64,000 nucleotides of DNA from Sphingomonas montanisoli (GTDB lineage: Bacteria; Pseudomonadota; Alphaproteobacteria; Sphingomonadales; Sphingomonadaceae). The notes under the pieces are model-generated. The model had not been told where the DNA came from and did not search any database. It saw nothing but the letters and a program-made list of their open reading frames with translations. The DNA lies in assembly GCF_008274695.1 (NCBI RefSeq), contig NZ_VTOU01000004.1, positions 310,001 to 374,000 on the forward strand. Direction: 5' to 3'. This document shows, piece by piece, positions 17,246-25,770 of this stretch; the first letter of the stretch is position 1; every line of letters starts with the position of its first letter. The translations under genes and the position numbers were made by a program.

Positions 17246-17995
17246 ATGACGGGCTTCAAAGATCACTTTTCGGGTCACGCTGCGGCCTATGCGACGCACC
17301 GCCCAACCTATCCCGCAGCGCTTGCCGATTGGCTGGCCGAACAGACACCCGCGCGCGAAACCGCGCTCGATTGCGGGTGTGGCAACGGACAATTGTCGAT
17401 CCTGCTCGCCGATCGCTTCGAGCGTGTTGTGGCGACCGATGCGAGCGCGCAGCAGATCGCGAGCGCGGTTGCGCATCCCCGCGTCGATTATCGCGTCGCT
17501 CCGGCTGAGGCGAGCAGGCTGCCTGATGCCAGCGTCGATCTGATTACCGTCGCACAGGCCGCTCACTGGTTCGATCTCGACACCTTCTATGCGGAGGTGC
17601 TGCGCGTGGCGCGGCCGGGGGCGGTACTGGCGCTCATCACTTATGTGAACGTCATCACCGACGCGCCCATCAGCGCGGTGGTCGATCGTTTCTATGGCCC
17701 GATCCTCGACGATTACTGGCAACCCGAACGGCGCCATGTGGAGGCGGGTTATCAGGATCTGCCCTTTCCCTTCGAGGAATATGATCCGCCCAAGCTCGCG
17801 ATCGAGCTCGACTGGAACCTCGCGGGCCTCATCGGCTACATCGAAAGCTGGTCGGCGACCAAGGCGTTCGAGCGCGCCGGGCATGGCGATCGGATCGAGC
17901 AGTTTCGCCGCGATGTCGCCGCCGTCTGGGGCAATCCGAACCACACCCGCCACATGCACTGGCCGCTGCTGATGCGGGTCGGCCGGGTCGCCTAA
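17246..17995 (+). CDS. Class I SAM-dependent methyltransferase
   Basis: A 249-residue soluble methyltransferase. Motif I is TALDCGCGNGQLSILLADRF (residues about 36-55), motif II ends ERVVATDASAQQI, and motif IV is VDLITVAQAAHWFDLDTFY. The pattern is of the methyltransferase type 11 group with the AHWF signature seen in trans-aconitate methyltransferase-like and related small-molecule enzymes. The substrate cannot be assigned. The gene starts 66 bases after the chemoreceptor stop and its 3' end overlaps the convergent P450 gene by 4 bases. Confidence 0.85.
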   Translation: MTGFKDHFSGHAAAYATHRPTYPAALADWLAEQTPARETALDCGCGNGQLSILLADRFERVVATDASAQQIASAVAHPRVDYRVAPAEASRLPDASVDLITVAQAAHWFDLDTFYAEVLRVARPGAVLALITYVNVITDAPISAVVDRFYGPILDDYWQPERRHVEAGYQDLPFPFEEYDPPKLAIELDWNLAGLIGYIESWSATKAFERAGHGDRIEQFRRDVAAVWGNPNHTRHMHWPLLMRVGRVA

Positions 17996-19395
17996 GCGCG
18001 ATCGTCGAAATACAGCTTCACGACATGCTTCGGCCGCAGCGTCAGGCGGCTGATCGGCTCGGGCTTGGGCGCATCCGGATAGCGCAGGCGGAAGGCGCGG
18101 ATCACCGAGGCGAGCGTCAATATCCCCTCCTGCTGTGCGAAGCCCGCGCCGATGCAGATGCGTGGCCCCTTGCCGAACGGCATGTAGGCGCGCTTGGCGG
18201 CCTCGGCTTCCGTCGGATCGTCGAAGCGATTGGGGGCGAAGGCGTGCGGGCACTTCCAATTGTCACGGTTGCGCTGGATCAGCCAGGGGGAGACGACCAG
18301 CATCGCGCCCTTCTGCAGCAGCTTGTCGCGCATCGTCGTCGGCTGTGTCACTTCGCGCACGAAGAAGCTGACCGGCGGATAGAGGCGCAGTGTCTCCTTG
18401 AAGAGGTTGCGCACCCCATCCAGTCCGCGCAGATGCTCGAAGCCCAGCGGCGCATCCCCCGCCACGCGCTCGATCTCGGCCGCCAGCGCCTCCTGAAGAT
18501 GCGGGCATTCGGACAGCAGGTAGAGCGCCCACGTCATCGTGCTCGCCGCCGTCTCATGCCCCGCCAGGAAGATGGTGGAGACCTGCTCCATGATCTGTTC
18601 GTAGGTGAAGGGCGCGTCCGTCACGGGATGTCGCGCCTGCATCAGCGACTGGAGGATGTCCTTCTGCTGTTCGCCCGTGCCGGCATGAAAGGCGTCGTGT
18701 CGCGCCTTCACGATGGGGCCGAACACCGCATGGATATCGGCCGCCGCCTTTTTCGCGCGCCGCCGATATCCGAAACTCGGCAGGCCATAGAGCCGCAGCA
18801 TCGCGCCTGGCTGAATATTCTCCTGATAGCGATGGAAGGCGCGGTAGATCGCGTCCGCGCTCGCCCCGTCCAGCTTCACCGAAAAGATCGTGCGATAGAT
18901 GATGTCGGCCGCGACATGCGTCATCAGCGGATCGACGCCGATCGGCTTGCTGCGATCGAGCGCGGTGATCTGCGCCATGAGATCGTCGACCGCGCCCTGC
19001 ATCGCGGGATAGACGCGCTTCAGATTGGTGTGCGCGAAGGCGGGGTTCACCATCGCACGCTGCTGTTCCCAATCCTCACCATTGGCCGAAAAGACGCTGT
19101 TGCCGATCAATGGGTCGAGCAGGTCGTTCAGGAACGGATGCTTGGGAAACACCTTCTCGCGATCGTCCATCACCCGATCGACGACCTCGAGATCGTTGGC
19201 GATGTAGAAATCGAGCCGGGGCAACCGAATCTCGCCCATCTTCATCGTGTAGCTCTTGTCGAACAGCGTGTGGATCCAGCTGCTCCAGCCGGTCAGGAAC
19301 CGTTTGAACAGCGAGGCCTTGCTCTTGTGCGGAACGGGGTAGGGCGGCGTGAAGATCGGCGCGTCGCCATTATGCACAGGACATTGATCAGCCAT
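17992..19395 (-). CDS. Cytochrome P450
   Basis: A 467-residue P450 monooxygenase. The heme-binding loop is FGKGPRICIGAGFA (Cys ligand near residue 414), the I-helix oxygen-activation motif is FLAGHETAASTM, and the K-helix is KETLRLYPP. It has no N-terminal membrane anchor. Overall it resembles the CYP102/CYP4-like bacterial group acting on fatty or terpenoid substrates. No ferredoxin or reductase gene is nearby, so electrons come from elsewhere. It begins 8 bases inside the end of the upstream membrane hydrolase-like gene, so the two are probably co-translated and act on related substrates. Substrate unknown. Confidence 0.93.
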   Translation of the reverse strand: MADQCPVHNGDAPIFTPPYPVPHKSKASLFKRFLTGWSSWIHTLFDKSYTMKMGEIRLPRLDFYIANDLEVVDRVMDDREKVFPKHPFLNDLLDPLIGNSVFSANGEDWEQQRAMVNPAFAHTNLKRVYPAMQGAVDDLMAQITALDRSKPIGVDPLMTHVAADIIYRTIFSVKLDGASADAIYRAFHRYQENIQPGAMLRLYGLPSFGYRRRAKKAAADIHAVFGPIVKARHDAFHAGTGEQQKDILQSLMQARHPVTDAPFTYEQIMEQVSTIFLAGHETAASTMTWALYLLSECPHLQEALAAEIERVAGDAPLGFEHLRGLDGVRNLFKETLRLYPPVSFFVREVTQPTTMRDKLLQKGAMLVVSPWLIQRNRDNWKCPHAFAPNRFDDPTEAEAAKRAYMPFGKGPRICIGAGFAQQEGILTLASVIRAFRLRYPDAPKPEPISRLTLRPKHVVKLYFDDRA

Positions 19396-20515
19396 TTTCG
19401 GCCTCGAACGCGGCGATCGACTGCGCTAGGGGGCGGGCGCCCGATGCCAGCGCGATATAATCGAGCGGGGACAGGCGATCGAACGTCCGTAGATAATCGA
19501 AGTGCGTCTCATATTTGTTGCGGCGGCGCGCCTGATAGGTGGCGGGGTCGCAATATTTGAACCAGCGCGGGCTCGTCTGGAACAAGCGGGCGCGGCGTGG
19601 TTCGCGGGTGCTGATGCACGGATCGATGCCGGCGATGCACGCGCCGTCGGTGATCGATCCGATGTCGAGCCAGCGGAAATCGCCCCGGCCGACCTGCGCG
19701 AGCATATCGTGGAAGCGATGGCTGTCCTTGCGGTTGCCGATCAGCGCGATGCACGATCCCAAAGTCACGAAGCCGAAGCGATCGGGCAGGGTGCCGCCAA
19801 AGCGATCGAGCAGCCGCGCCATCATCGGCACGCCCATGATCGATCCGTTGCTGTGGGTGACGAACAGGATTTCGTCCCAATCCTCATCGAAGCTTGCGGC
19901 GATCTGATTGGCGAAGTCGTTCATCCGCGCCTCGACGTCGGGCGGCAGCCGATCGTTGGCCAGCGTATCGTTGAAGATGATGAAGCGCAGCAGCCAGAAG
20001 CCCTGAATCTTCTTTACGATGAACATCGACACCGCGACCGCCACGATCGCCGTCATCGCCAATCCCCAACCCCAGCCGAGCAGCGCGATCGCCGGCAGGC
20101 ACAGCAGCAGCCCCAGCAGGATTGGCAGCGCGATCGCCGACACGCCCGGATAATAGAAGGCGAAGCGCACGCCGAACGGAAACGTCTTTACGATCGGCCA
20201 GTCTAGCAGCCGGGTGAAGTTCCAATAGGCAGCGGCCGAACGCTTCAGCAGCGCCAGCGGATTTTTCACCCAGTGCGTGCGCACCACATCGTCCCAGCCC
20301 AGAAAGACATAATCGGTGCGCGTATCGGGATCGCGATCCTCGATCGTCCACGCTACCGAATGCGGCGGTTCGCGGCGGCGTTTGCCGACGGTGACGTTGC
20401 GTCCCGCCATTGCGTTGAACAACGTGGCCTGTTCGCCGAACATCTGGTGATAATATCGAGCGCCGCGTGGATCGAAGCCGCTGAGATAGAAGATTTTGCG
20501 CTTGAAAGCCTGCAT
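19388..20515 (-). CDS. Membrane protein with hydrolase-like core, coupled to P450
   Basis: A 375-residue protein I cannot name. It begins KRKIFYLSGFDPRGARYYHQ, has a pair of central hydrophobic helices (SAIALPILLGLLLCLPAIALL and GLAMTAIVAVAVSMFIV), and then a sequence with the look of an alpha/beta hydrolase: DEILFVTHSNGSIMGVPMMA, where HSNGS would be the nucleophile elbow, and FGFVTLGSCIALIG. A C-terminal acid/His part is not clear. Its 3' end overlaps the P450 start by 8 bases on the same strand, so the two probably form an operon acting on a lipid-like compound. It diverges from the small phospholipase A2-like gene with only 20 bases between them. Confidence 0.65.
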   Translation of the reverse strand: MQAFKRKIFYLSGFDPRGARYYHQMFGEQATLFNAMAGRNVTVGKRRREPPHSVAWTIEDRDPDTRTDYVFLGWDDVVRTHWVKNPLALLKRSAAAYWNFTRLLDWPIVKTFPFGVRFAFYYPGVSAIALPILLGLLLCLPAIALLGWGWGLAMTAIVAVAVSMFIVKKIQGFWLLRFIIFNDTLANDRLPPDVEARMNDFANQIAASFDEDWDEILFVTHSNGSIMGVPMMARLLDRFGGTLPDRFGFVTLGSCIALIGNRKDSHRFHDMLAQVGRGDFRWLDIGSITDGACIAGIDPCISTREPRRARLFQTSPRWFKYCDPATYQARRRNKYETHFDYLRTFDRLSPLDYIALASGARPLAQSIAAFEAENG

Positions 20516-20535
20516 CGCGGCTGTCTACTCGGTCC

Positions 20536-20820
20536 ATGCCCGATGGGGAACGCCAATATTGCCTGTTCATGGACGGGCGCAAATATGATCGCAACGCGGG
20601 CTGCCGCGCGCACGACAATGCCTATGGCATATACGGAGGTGGTCGTGAACGTGATCGCCGCGCCGCCGATCTCGCGCTGTTCCGGCGGATGCGCGGGCAT
20701 CGCGATCCGATGGCGCCGGTCGTTCTGTTCTTCACCACTTTCTATGGCTGGTTCTTCTTCAATTATCACGGCACCCCGTGGCGGGGGCAGCTCGTCCGGA
20801 AGATATTCCCCCGATATTGA
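20536..20820 (+). CDS. Small phospholipase A2-like protein with membrane tail
   Basis: A 94-residue protein. Residues 22-36 (GCRAHDNAYGIYGGG) match the core of phospholipase A2 active sites: a Cys, the catalytic His-Asp pair (H26, D27) and a Tyr. A second Asp in a helix follows at D45 (RRAADLALFRRM), as in the His-Asp...Asp arrangement of secreted and parvovirus-type PLA2 domains. The N-terminal CLFMDGRKYDRN could be the calcium loop, though the usual GxG is poor. The C-terminal part (APVVLFFTTFYGWFFFNY) is a likely membrane segment. The start has no strong ribosome site. Function is inferred from the motif only. Confidence 0.55.
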   Translation: MPDGERQYCLFMDGRKYDRNAGCRAHDNAYGIYGGGRERDRRAADLALFRRMRGHRDPMAPVVLFFTTFYGWFFFNYHGTPWRGQLVRKIFPRY

Positions 20821-20879
20821 ACCGCTTGGGGGGCGGGGCGTTGGTCGGGAAGGTAGAACCGAACAAGGAGACCTCCCCC

Positions 20880-21314
20880 ATGCGTATTGCCCATGACGCT
20901 CTCGTCCTCGTCGCCGATGGCCGCAAGAGTCTGTATTTCCGTAACCAGGGGGACGCCGAATATCCCAACCTTGTCGTCGAGGATCAGGCCGCTCATGCCG
21001 ATCTGGCCGATCGCGAGATGAAGACCGACGCGGCCGGCCGCGCCATGTCGCCGGTCGGCGGCCGCCAGAGCGCGATGGAGGAACCCGACTACCACCAGAT
21101 CGAAGAGGATCGCTTCGCCGCGGACACCGCGTTGATGCTCAAGCAGAAGGTCGATGCCTTCGAAAAGCTGATCATCGTCGCACCACCGCGCACGCTGGGC
21201 GAGCTGCGCAAGCATTATGACAAGGCGGTCGCCGACAAGATCGTGGCCGAGATCGACAAGGACTTCACCCGCCACCCGACCGACAAGATCGAAAAGGCGC
21301 TGCTGGCGCTCTGA
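20880..21314 (+). CDS. Host attachment family protein
   Basis: A 144-residue soluble protein starting MRIAHDALVLVADGRKSLYF, the typical opening of the family annotated as required for attachment to host cells (first named in Agrobacterium). The conserved second half is KLIIVAPPRTLGELRKHYDK followed by VAEIDKDFTRHPTDKIEKAL. It has no signal peptide, and the fold resembles release-factor eRF1 domain-like or baeRF proteins, so the attachment name may mislead. AAGGAG lies 10 bases before the ATG; longer in-frame starts run into the upstream gene. It probably forms a short operon with the VOC gene, which starts 4 bases after its stop. Confidence 0.85.
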   Translation: MRIAHDALVLVADGRKSLYFRNQGDAEYPNLVVEDQAAHADLADREMKTDAAGRAMSPVGGRQSAMEEPDYHQIEEDRFAADTALMLKQKVDAFEKLIIVAPPRTLGELRKHYDKAVADKIVAEIDKDFTRHPTDKIEKALLAL

Positions 21315-21318
21315 TCCG

Positions 21319-21696
21319 ATGATTCACCACGTTTCGTTCGGAACGGGTGATGTCGCTCGCGCCCGGGCCTTCTATGATCCGATCATGGAAGTGCTCGGGA
21401 TGCGGCGCCTGATGTTCGACGAGTACGGCGTCCACTATGGGACGGGGGACATCGAATTCAGCCTGATCTGCCCGTCGAACGATAAGCCGGCGCGTGCGGG
21501 TAACGGCGCGCATGTCGCCTTCACCGCGCGCGATCGCGCGATGGTCGATCGCTTCCACAACATCGCAATAGCACATGGCGGCCACAGCGACGGCGCACCG
21601 GGCATTCGATCGGACTATGATCCAAACTATTATGCCGCCTTCATCCACGATCCCGATGGTAACAAGATCGAGGCCGTGACGATGGCGGCGGTTTAG
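21319..21696 (+). CDS. VOC family protein (glyoxalase/dioxygenase fold)
   Basis: A 125-residue protein of the vicinal-oxygen-chelate superfamily: MIHHVSFGTGDVARARAFYD at the start (His metal ligand), a central AHVAFTARDRAMVDRFHNIA, and a C-terminal YYAAFIHDPDGNKIEAVT with the Glu ligand. This form is usually annotated as glyoxalase/bleomycin-resistance-like, and the substrate is unknown. The ATG lies 4 bases after the stop of the host-attachment gene. Its stop is 1 base from the convergent DAHP synthase stop. Confidence 0.85.
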   Translation: MIHHVSFGTGDVARARAFYDPIMEVLGMRRLMFDEYGVHYGTGDIEFSLICPSNDKPARAGNGAHVAFTARDRAMVDRFHNIAIAHGGHSDGAPGIRSDYDPNYYAAFIHDPDGNKIEAVTMAAV

Positions 21697-21697
21697 A

Positions 21698-23071
21698 TCA
21701 GGCCGCGTCCCTCGCGCGGTCCTTCATTTCCTGGTTGAGCATCTCGGCCAGGAGGAAGGCCAGCTCGATCGACTGGCCCGCATTGAGGCGCGGGTCGCAA
21801 TGCGTGTGGTAGCGGTCGGCGAGATCCATCTGGGTCACGTCCATCGCGCCGCCGGTGCATTCGGTGACGTTCTGCCCGGTCATCTCGATGTGGATGCCGC
21901 CGCCATGGGTGCCCTCGGCGCGGTGAACCGCGAAGAAGCCACGGACTTCGGCCAGGATCCGCTCGAACGGCCGCGTCTTGTAGCCGTTGTTGGTCTTGAC
22001 GACATTGCCGTGCATCGGATCGCAGCTCCACACGACGGGCCGCCCCTCGCGCTTCACCGCGCTGACGAGCGCGGGGAGATGCTTCTCGATCTTGTCATGG
22101 CCATAGCGCGTGATCAGCGTGACCCGGCCCGGCTGACGCGCCGGATCGACGGTGTCGAGCATACGCAGCAGCGCGTCGGGCTCGAGGCTCGGGCCGCACT
22201 TGAGGCCGATGGGGTTGCCGACGCCGCGCAGATATTCGACATGCGACGACCCTTCGAAGCGGGTGCGATCGCCGATCCACAGCATATGGGCGGATGTGTC
22301 GTACCAGTCGCCGGTGGTGCTGTCGCGACGCGTCAACGCCTGCTCATAAGGCAGAAGCAGCGCCTCATGGCTGGTGTAGAAGTTGGTGCCGGCGAGCTGC
22401 GGCACCGTTTCCGGGCTGATCCCGCACGCGGCCATGAAGTCGAGCGCGTCGCCGATTCGCTGGGCGACCTGCGCATATTGCGCGGCCCACGGGCTGCGGC
22501 CCATGAAATCGAGCATCCACGCGTGGACGCGATGCAGGTTCGCATAACCACCGGTCGAAAAGGCGCGCAGCAGGTTAAGAGTCGCGGCCGACTGGTTGTA
22601 GGCGCGCACCATGCGCTGCGGGTCGGGCTGGCGGCCCGCTTCGGCGAAGTCGATATCGTTGATGATGTCGCCGCGATAGCTGGGCAGGGAAACGCCGCCG
22701 ATGTCTTCGTTCGGCGCCGAACGCGGCTTGGCGAACTGACCCGCCATGCGGCCGACCTTCACGATCGGCAGCTTCGACGAATAGGTCAGGACGACCGCCA
22801 TCTGCAGCAGCACGCGGAACGTGTCGCGGATATTATCCGGATGGAACTCGGCGAAGCTCTCGGCGCAGTCGCCCCCCTGGAGCAGGAAGGCCTTGCCTTC
22901 GGCGACCTTGGCGAGATCGGCGGTCAGGGCGCGCGCTTCGCCTGCAAACACCAGCGGTGGATAGCTCGACAGCTCCTTCTCCGCCGAGGCGAGCGCCTCT
23001 GCGTCGGGATAGACGGGCATCTGCACTGCTTCGTGATTGCGCCAGCTTTCGGGCGTCCAGTTCGTCGCCAT
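21698..23071 (-). CDS. 3-deoxy-7-phosphoheptulonate synthase, class II
   Basis: A 457-residue class II (plant/AroH-II type) DAHP synthase, condensing phosphoenolpyruvate and erythrose 4-phosphate in the first step of the shikimate pathway. Signature parts are [16 protein letters not shown] near residue 67, [13 protein letters not shown], the PEP/metal region [31 protein letters not shown] and [17 protein letters not shown]. The Cys and His metal ligands are in these motifs. The start at 23071 ([10 protein letters not shown]) fits the family and has AAAGGA upstream. A longer in-frame reading to 23221 is translation of the adjacent repeat. No other aro genes are close. Confidence 0.95.
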   Translation of the reverse strand: MATNWTPESWRNHEAVQMPVYPDAEALASAEKELSSYPPLVFAGEARALTADLAKVAEGKAFLLQGGDCAESFAEFHPDNIRDTFRVLLQMAVVLTYSSKLPIVKVGRMAGQFAKPRSAPNEDIGGVSLPSYRGDIINDIDFAEAGRQPDPQRMVRAYNQSAATLNLLRAFSTGGYANLHRVHAWMLDFMGRSPWAAQYAQVAQRIGDALDFMAACGISPETVPQLAGTNFYTSHEALLLPYEQALTRRDSTTGDWYDTSAHMLWIGDRTRFEGSSHVEYLRGVGNPIGLKCGPSLEPDALLRMLDTVDPARQPGRVTLITRYGHDKIEKHLPALVSAVKREGRPVVWSCDPMHGNVVKTNNGYKTRPFERILAEVRGFFAVHRAEGTHGGGIHIEMTGQNVTECTGGAMDVTQMDLADRYHTHCDPRLNAGQSIELAFLLAEMLNQEMKDRARDAA

Positions 23072-23174
23072 ATTGGTATCGGTCCTTTCGAGCCGGCGCA
23101 TGTGCGCGCGAGACGCGCGAAAGGCAAGGGGAGGGTGGCTTGGGGGGCGAGTAGGGCCGCTATTCGCATTCACA

Positions 23175-23286
23175 TCGTCATTGCGAGGAGCCGAAGGCGA
23201 CGCGGCAATCCAGGCCCACACGTCAGAGGTTCGCGACCCCTCTCAAGTGCGGGCCTGGATTGCTTCGCTACGCTCGCAATGACGAG
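23175..23286. repeat. Dispersed palindromic repeat, family A, copy 5 (long form)
   Basis: Runs from TCGTCATTGCGAGGAGCCG to CGCTCGCAATGACGAG with inner arms GCAATCCAGGCCCACA and GCGGGCCTGGATTGCTTCG. It lies between the DAHP synthase promoter and the 3' end of the acyl-CoA dehydrogenase operon. Confidence 0.9.
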
Positions 23287-23300
23287 GTAGGGGGCTGCGG

Positions 23301-24422
23301 TCAGGCGATGTGCGCCGCCGCCAGCCGCGCGACGTGATATTCGATGTCCCCGTACGCCTTTTCCAGCGACAGCAGCCGCCGGTAATGGTGGCTGATCGCA
23401 TATTCATCCGTCACGCCGTAGCCGCCGTGGATCTGGACGCCGTGGCGCATGACGAGCTGGCTGGCCTCGCCCATCACCACCTTGGCGGCGGAGATGGCGC
23501 GGATGCGCGCCTGCGCTTCGCCGTCGAGTGCGGCGAGCGCGCCGTAGAGGGCGGAGCGCGACTGGTGGGTCGCCACCAGCATGTCGACGATCATGTGCTG
23601 GAGCGACTGGAAATTGCCGATCGGCTGCCCGAACTGCTTGCGTTCCTTCATGTAGGCCGAGCAAAGATCGAGGCAGGCCTCCATCGATCCGACGCCCTGC
23701 GCGACCGCGGCGATCGCGGCGCGATCGGTGGCGGCGAAGAGAAGGTCGGTGGCTTGCGCGCCCGAGGCGAGCAGCGCATCGGCATCGACGACCAATCCGC
23801 CGAAGCGCAGATCCGCCGCGCGGGTGCCGTCGACGAGCGGATAGCTTTCGAGAGCGAGACCAGCAGCGCCCGCTTCCACGACGAACAATGAGGTGCCGGC
23901 GTCGGCCAGGTCCGCGCTGACAATGAAGTGGGTGGCGGAAGGAGCATCGAAGATCACCGACTTGGCGCCATCGATCTTGTAACCGTTGCCGTCATGCACC
24001 GCCGTGGTGGCGCGGGGCGTGTCGATGTCATAGCGGTCGCCGATCTCGGCATGGGCGAGCGCAACCCGCGCTTCGCCGCTCGCGATACCGCCCAGCAGCG
24101 CCTCACGATGCGCACCACCCGCTTGATCGAGGATGTAGGCGCTCAGCACGACGCTGTTGATATACGGCTCGGTCGCGAGCCCCTTGCCCAGCGCGATGTT
24201 GAGGAGGGCGACATCCTCCATCGTGCCATCGAGGCCGCCCGCGTCCTCAGGGATCGGCAACATCAGCCAACCGAGCTCGGCGAACTGTGCCCAGCCGTCG
24301 GCGTCGAGCCCGCTCTCGATATGGCGCCGCTCGCGCCATTTCTCGACCTGGCCGCGCTCCTTCATAAGCCGCTCGGCGCTGTCGAGCAGCATCTGCTGCA
24401 TCTCGCTATAATCGAAGTTCAT
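23301..24422 (-). CDS. Acyl-CoA dehydrogenase family protein, smaller subunit-like
   Basis: A 373-residue member of the acyl-CoA dehydrogenase superfamily: an N-terminal helical domain, a beta domain (RATTAVHDGNGYKIDGAKS) and a C-terminal helical domain with ERKQFGQPIGNFQSLQH and GVQIHGGYGVTDEYAISHHY. The classic YEGT glutamate near the C-terminus is absent (AYGDIEYH instead), as is usual for partner subunits of heterotetrameric steroid- or terpenoid-type dehydrogenases. The gene starts 14 bases after the stop of the larger dehydrogenase gene, so the two are probably one operon and may form one enzyme. The substrate is probably a branched or cyclic acyl-CoA (inference). Confidence 0.85.
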   Translation of the reverse strand: MNFDYSEMQQMLLDSAERLMKERGQVEKWRERRHIESGLDADGWAQFAELGWLMLPIPEDAGGLDGTMEDVALLNIALGKGLATEPYINSVVLSAYILDQAGGAHREALLGGIASGEARVALAHAEIGDRYDIDTPRATTAVHDGNGYKIDGAKSVIFDAPSATHFIVSADLADAGTSLFVVEAGAAGLALESYPLVDGTRAADLRFGGLVVDADALLASGAQATDLLFAATDRAAIAAVAQGVGSMEACLDLCSAYMKERKQFGQPIGNFQSLQHMIVDMLVATHQSRSALYGALAALDGEAQARIRAISAAKVVMGEASQLVMRHGVQIHGGYGVTDEYAISHHYRRLLSLEKAYGDIEYHVARLAAAHIA

Positions 24423-24436
24423 CTGGGCGTTTCCGT

Positions 24437-25639
24437 TCAGAGGCCGAAGGCGAGCTTGGCGAGGATGTTCTTCTGAACCTGCTTGGTGCCGCCATAGAGG
24501 GTGGCGGCGCGCATGATCGTGGCGATCGCGGTGCGGCCCGGCACATATTCGGGCCAGTCGGGCAGGCTTGGCGCGGGCTGATCACGGCCCGGCACATAGG
24601 CACGCAGGCCGCGCGTCGCGAGCAGATCGACCTGAATCTCGGTCGTCGCCTGCTGCATTTCCGAACCACGCAGCTTCAGGATCGACGAGGCGACCGACGC
24701 ATCGAAGCCGTGCGATTCGTTGGCCAGTACGCGCAGCACCGACCATTCGAGCGCGGCCAGATCGGCCTCCAGCCGCGCAAGGCGACCCGCGAAAGCGGGT
24801 GACTGCGACAGCGGGCGGCCATCATGGACGATATCGTCGGCGATCATCCGCGCGCGGCGCAGTTCGCGCTTGTTCCAGAAGATGAAGGCGCTCGACGTGC
24901 GTTCATGCTCGAGCAGGAACTTGGCCGAGGTCCAGCCCTTGCCGGGCGTGCCGACAAGGTTTTCGGCAGGCACCTCGACATTGTCGAGGAACACCTCGCA
25001 CAGATGCTCCTCATCGTTGATCTGCGGGATGCGGCGCACGGTGATGCCGGGCGATTTCATGTCGATCAGCAGGAAACTGATCCCCGCCTGCGGCTTCACG
25101 GTCAGGTCGGTCTTGACCAGGAAGAAGCCCCAATCGGCCTCATAAGCCGTGCTGGTCCAGATCTTCTGGCCGTTGACGACATATTTGTTCCCTTCGAGCT
25201 TCGCATGCGTGCGCAGTGAGGCGAGGTCGGAGCCCGAGCCCGGTTCGGAAAAGCCCTGGCACCAGATATGGTCGCCGCGACGGATCGCCGGCAGGAAGCG
25301 TTCCTTCTGCGCATCGTCGCCGAAATGGTAGATGACGGGACCGACCATGTGGGTGCCGGTCCACTGGAATTCCGGCGCACTCGCCAGATACATCTCATCT
25401 TCGAAGATATATTTCTGGATCGCGCTCCAGCCGGGGCCGCCATATTCGGTCGGCCAGGCGGGGACGGACCAGCCCTTGTCGTCGAGCAGGCTGAACCAGA
25501 CGCGCTGGTCGTGCGTGTCCGAATTCATCGTCGTCGTCAGCCGCTGCCGCTCGCGAATGTCGTCGGGCAGGATAGCCCGCAGGCCGGCGCGGACCTCCTG
25601 CCGGAAGGCTTCGTCTTCGGGGGTGTAGCGGAAATCCAT
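24437..25639 (-). CDS. Acyl-CoA dehydrogenase family protein, larger subunit-like
   Basis: A 400-residue flavin dehydrogenase introducing a 2,3-double bond into an acyl-CoA. Visible signatures are WSVPAWPTEYGGPGWS, the FAD/substrate motif WCQGFSEPGSGSDLASLRT near residue 130, KYVVNGQKIWTSTA, and the C-terminal LYGGTKQVQKNILAKLAFGL. In that last motif Gly replaces the catalytic Glu of the YEGT position of medium-chain enzymes, so the base must come from elsewhere, as in FadE-type members. First gene of the operon with the smaller dehydrogenase. It diverges from the GMC oxidoreductase gene across 131 bases. Confidence 0.9.
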   Translation of the reverse strand: MDFRYTPEDEAFRQEVRAGLRAILPDDIRERQRLTTTMNSDTHDQRVWFSLLDDKGWSVPAWPTEYGGPGWSAIQKYIFEDEMYLASAPEFQWTGTHMVGPVIYHFGDDAQKERFLPAIRRGDHIWCQGFSEPGSGSDLASLRTHAKLEGNKYVVNGQKIWTSTAYEADWGFFLVKTDLTVKPQAGISFLLIDMKSPGITVRRIPQINDEEHLCEVFLDNVEVPAENLVGTPGKGWTSAKFLLEHERTSSAFIFWNKRELRRARMIADDIVHDGRPLSQSPAFAGRLARLEADLAALEWSVLRVLANESHGFDASVASSILKLRGSEMQQATTEIQVDLLATRGLRAYVPGRDQPAPSLPDWPEYVPGRTAIATIMRAATLYGGTKQVQKNILAKLAFGL

Positions 25640-25770
25640 GTCGCGCAGACGCCTCTGATCATTGCTTCGGGTAAAAGAGTTTGCTCTTTTGCCGTGGAGC
25701 CGCTTCCACCGTCCCGCGACCGCGATGTCAAGGGGTGGCGGAGACGCGAAAACAATAAGGGAGGGGCCGG

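Noticed and set aside
23072-23221. N-terminal extension of DAHP synthase to 23221
   Set aside because: The extra residues are translated from spacer and family A repeat sequence and are not part of the enzyme family.
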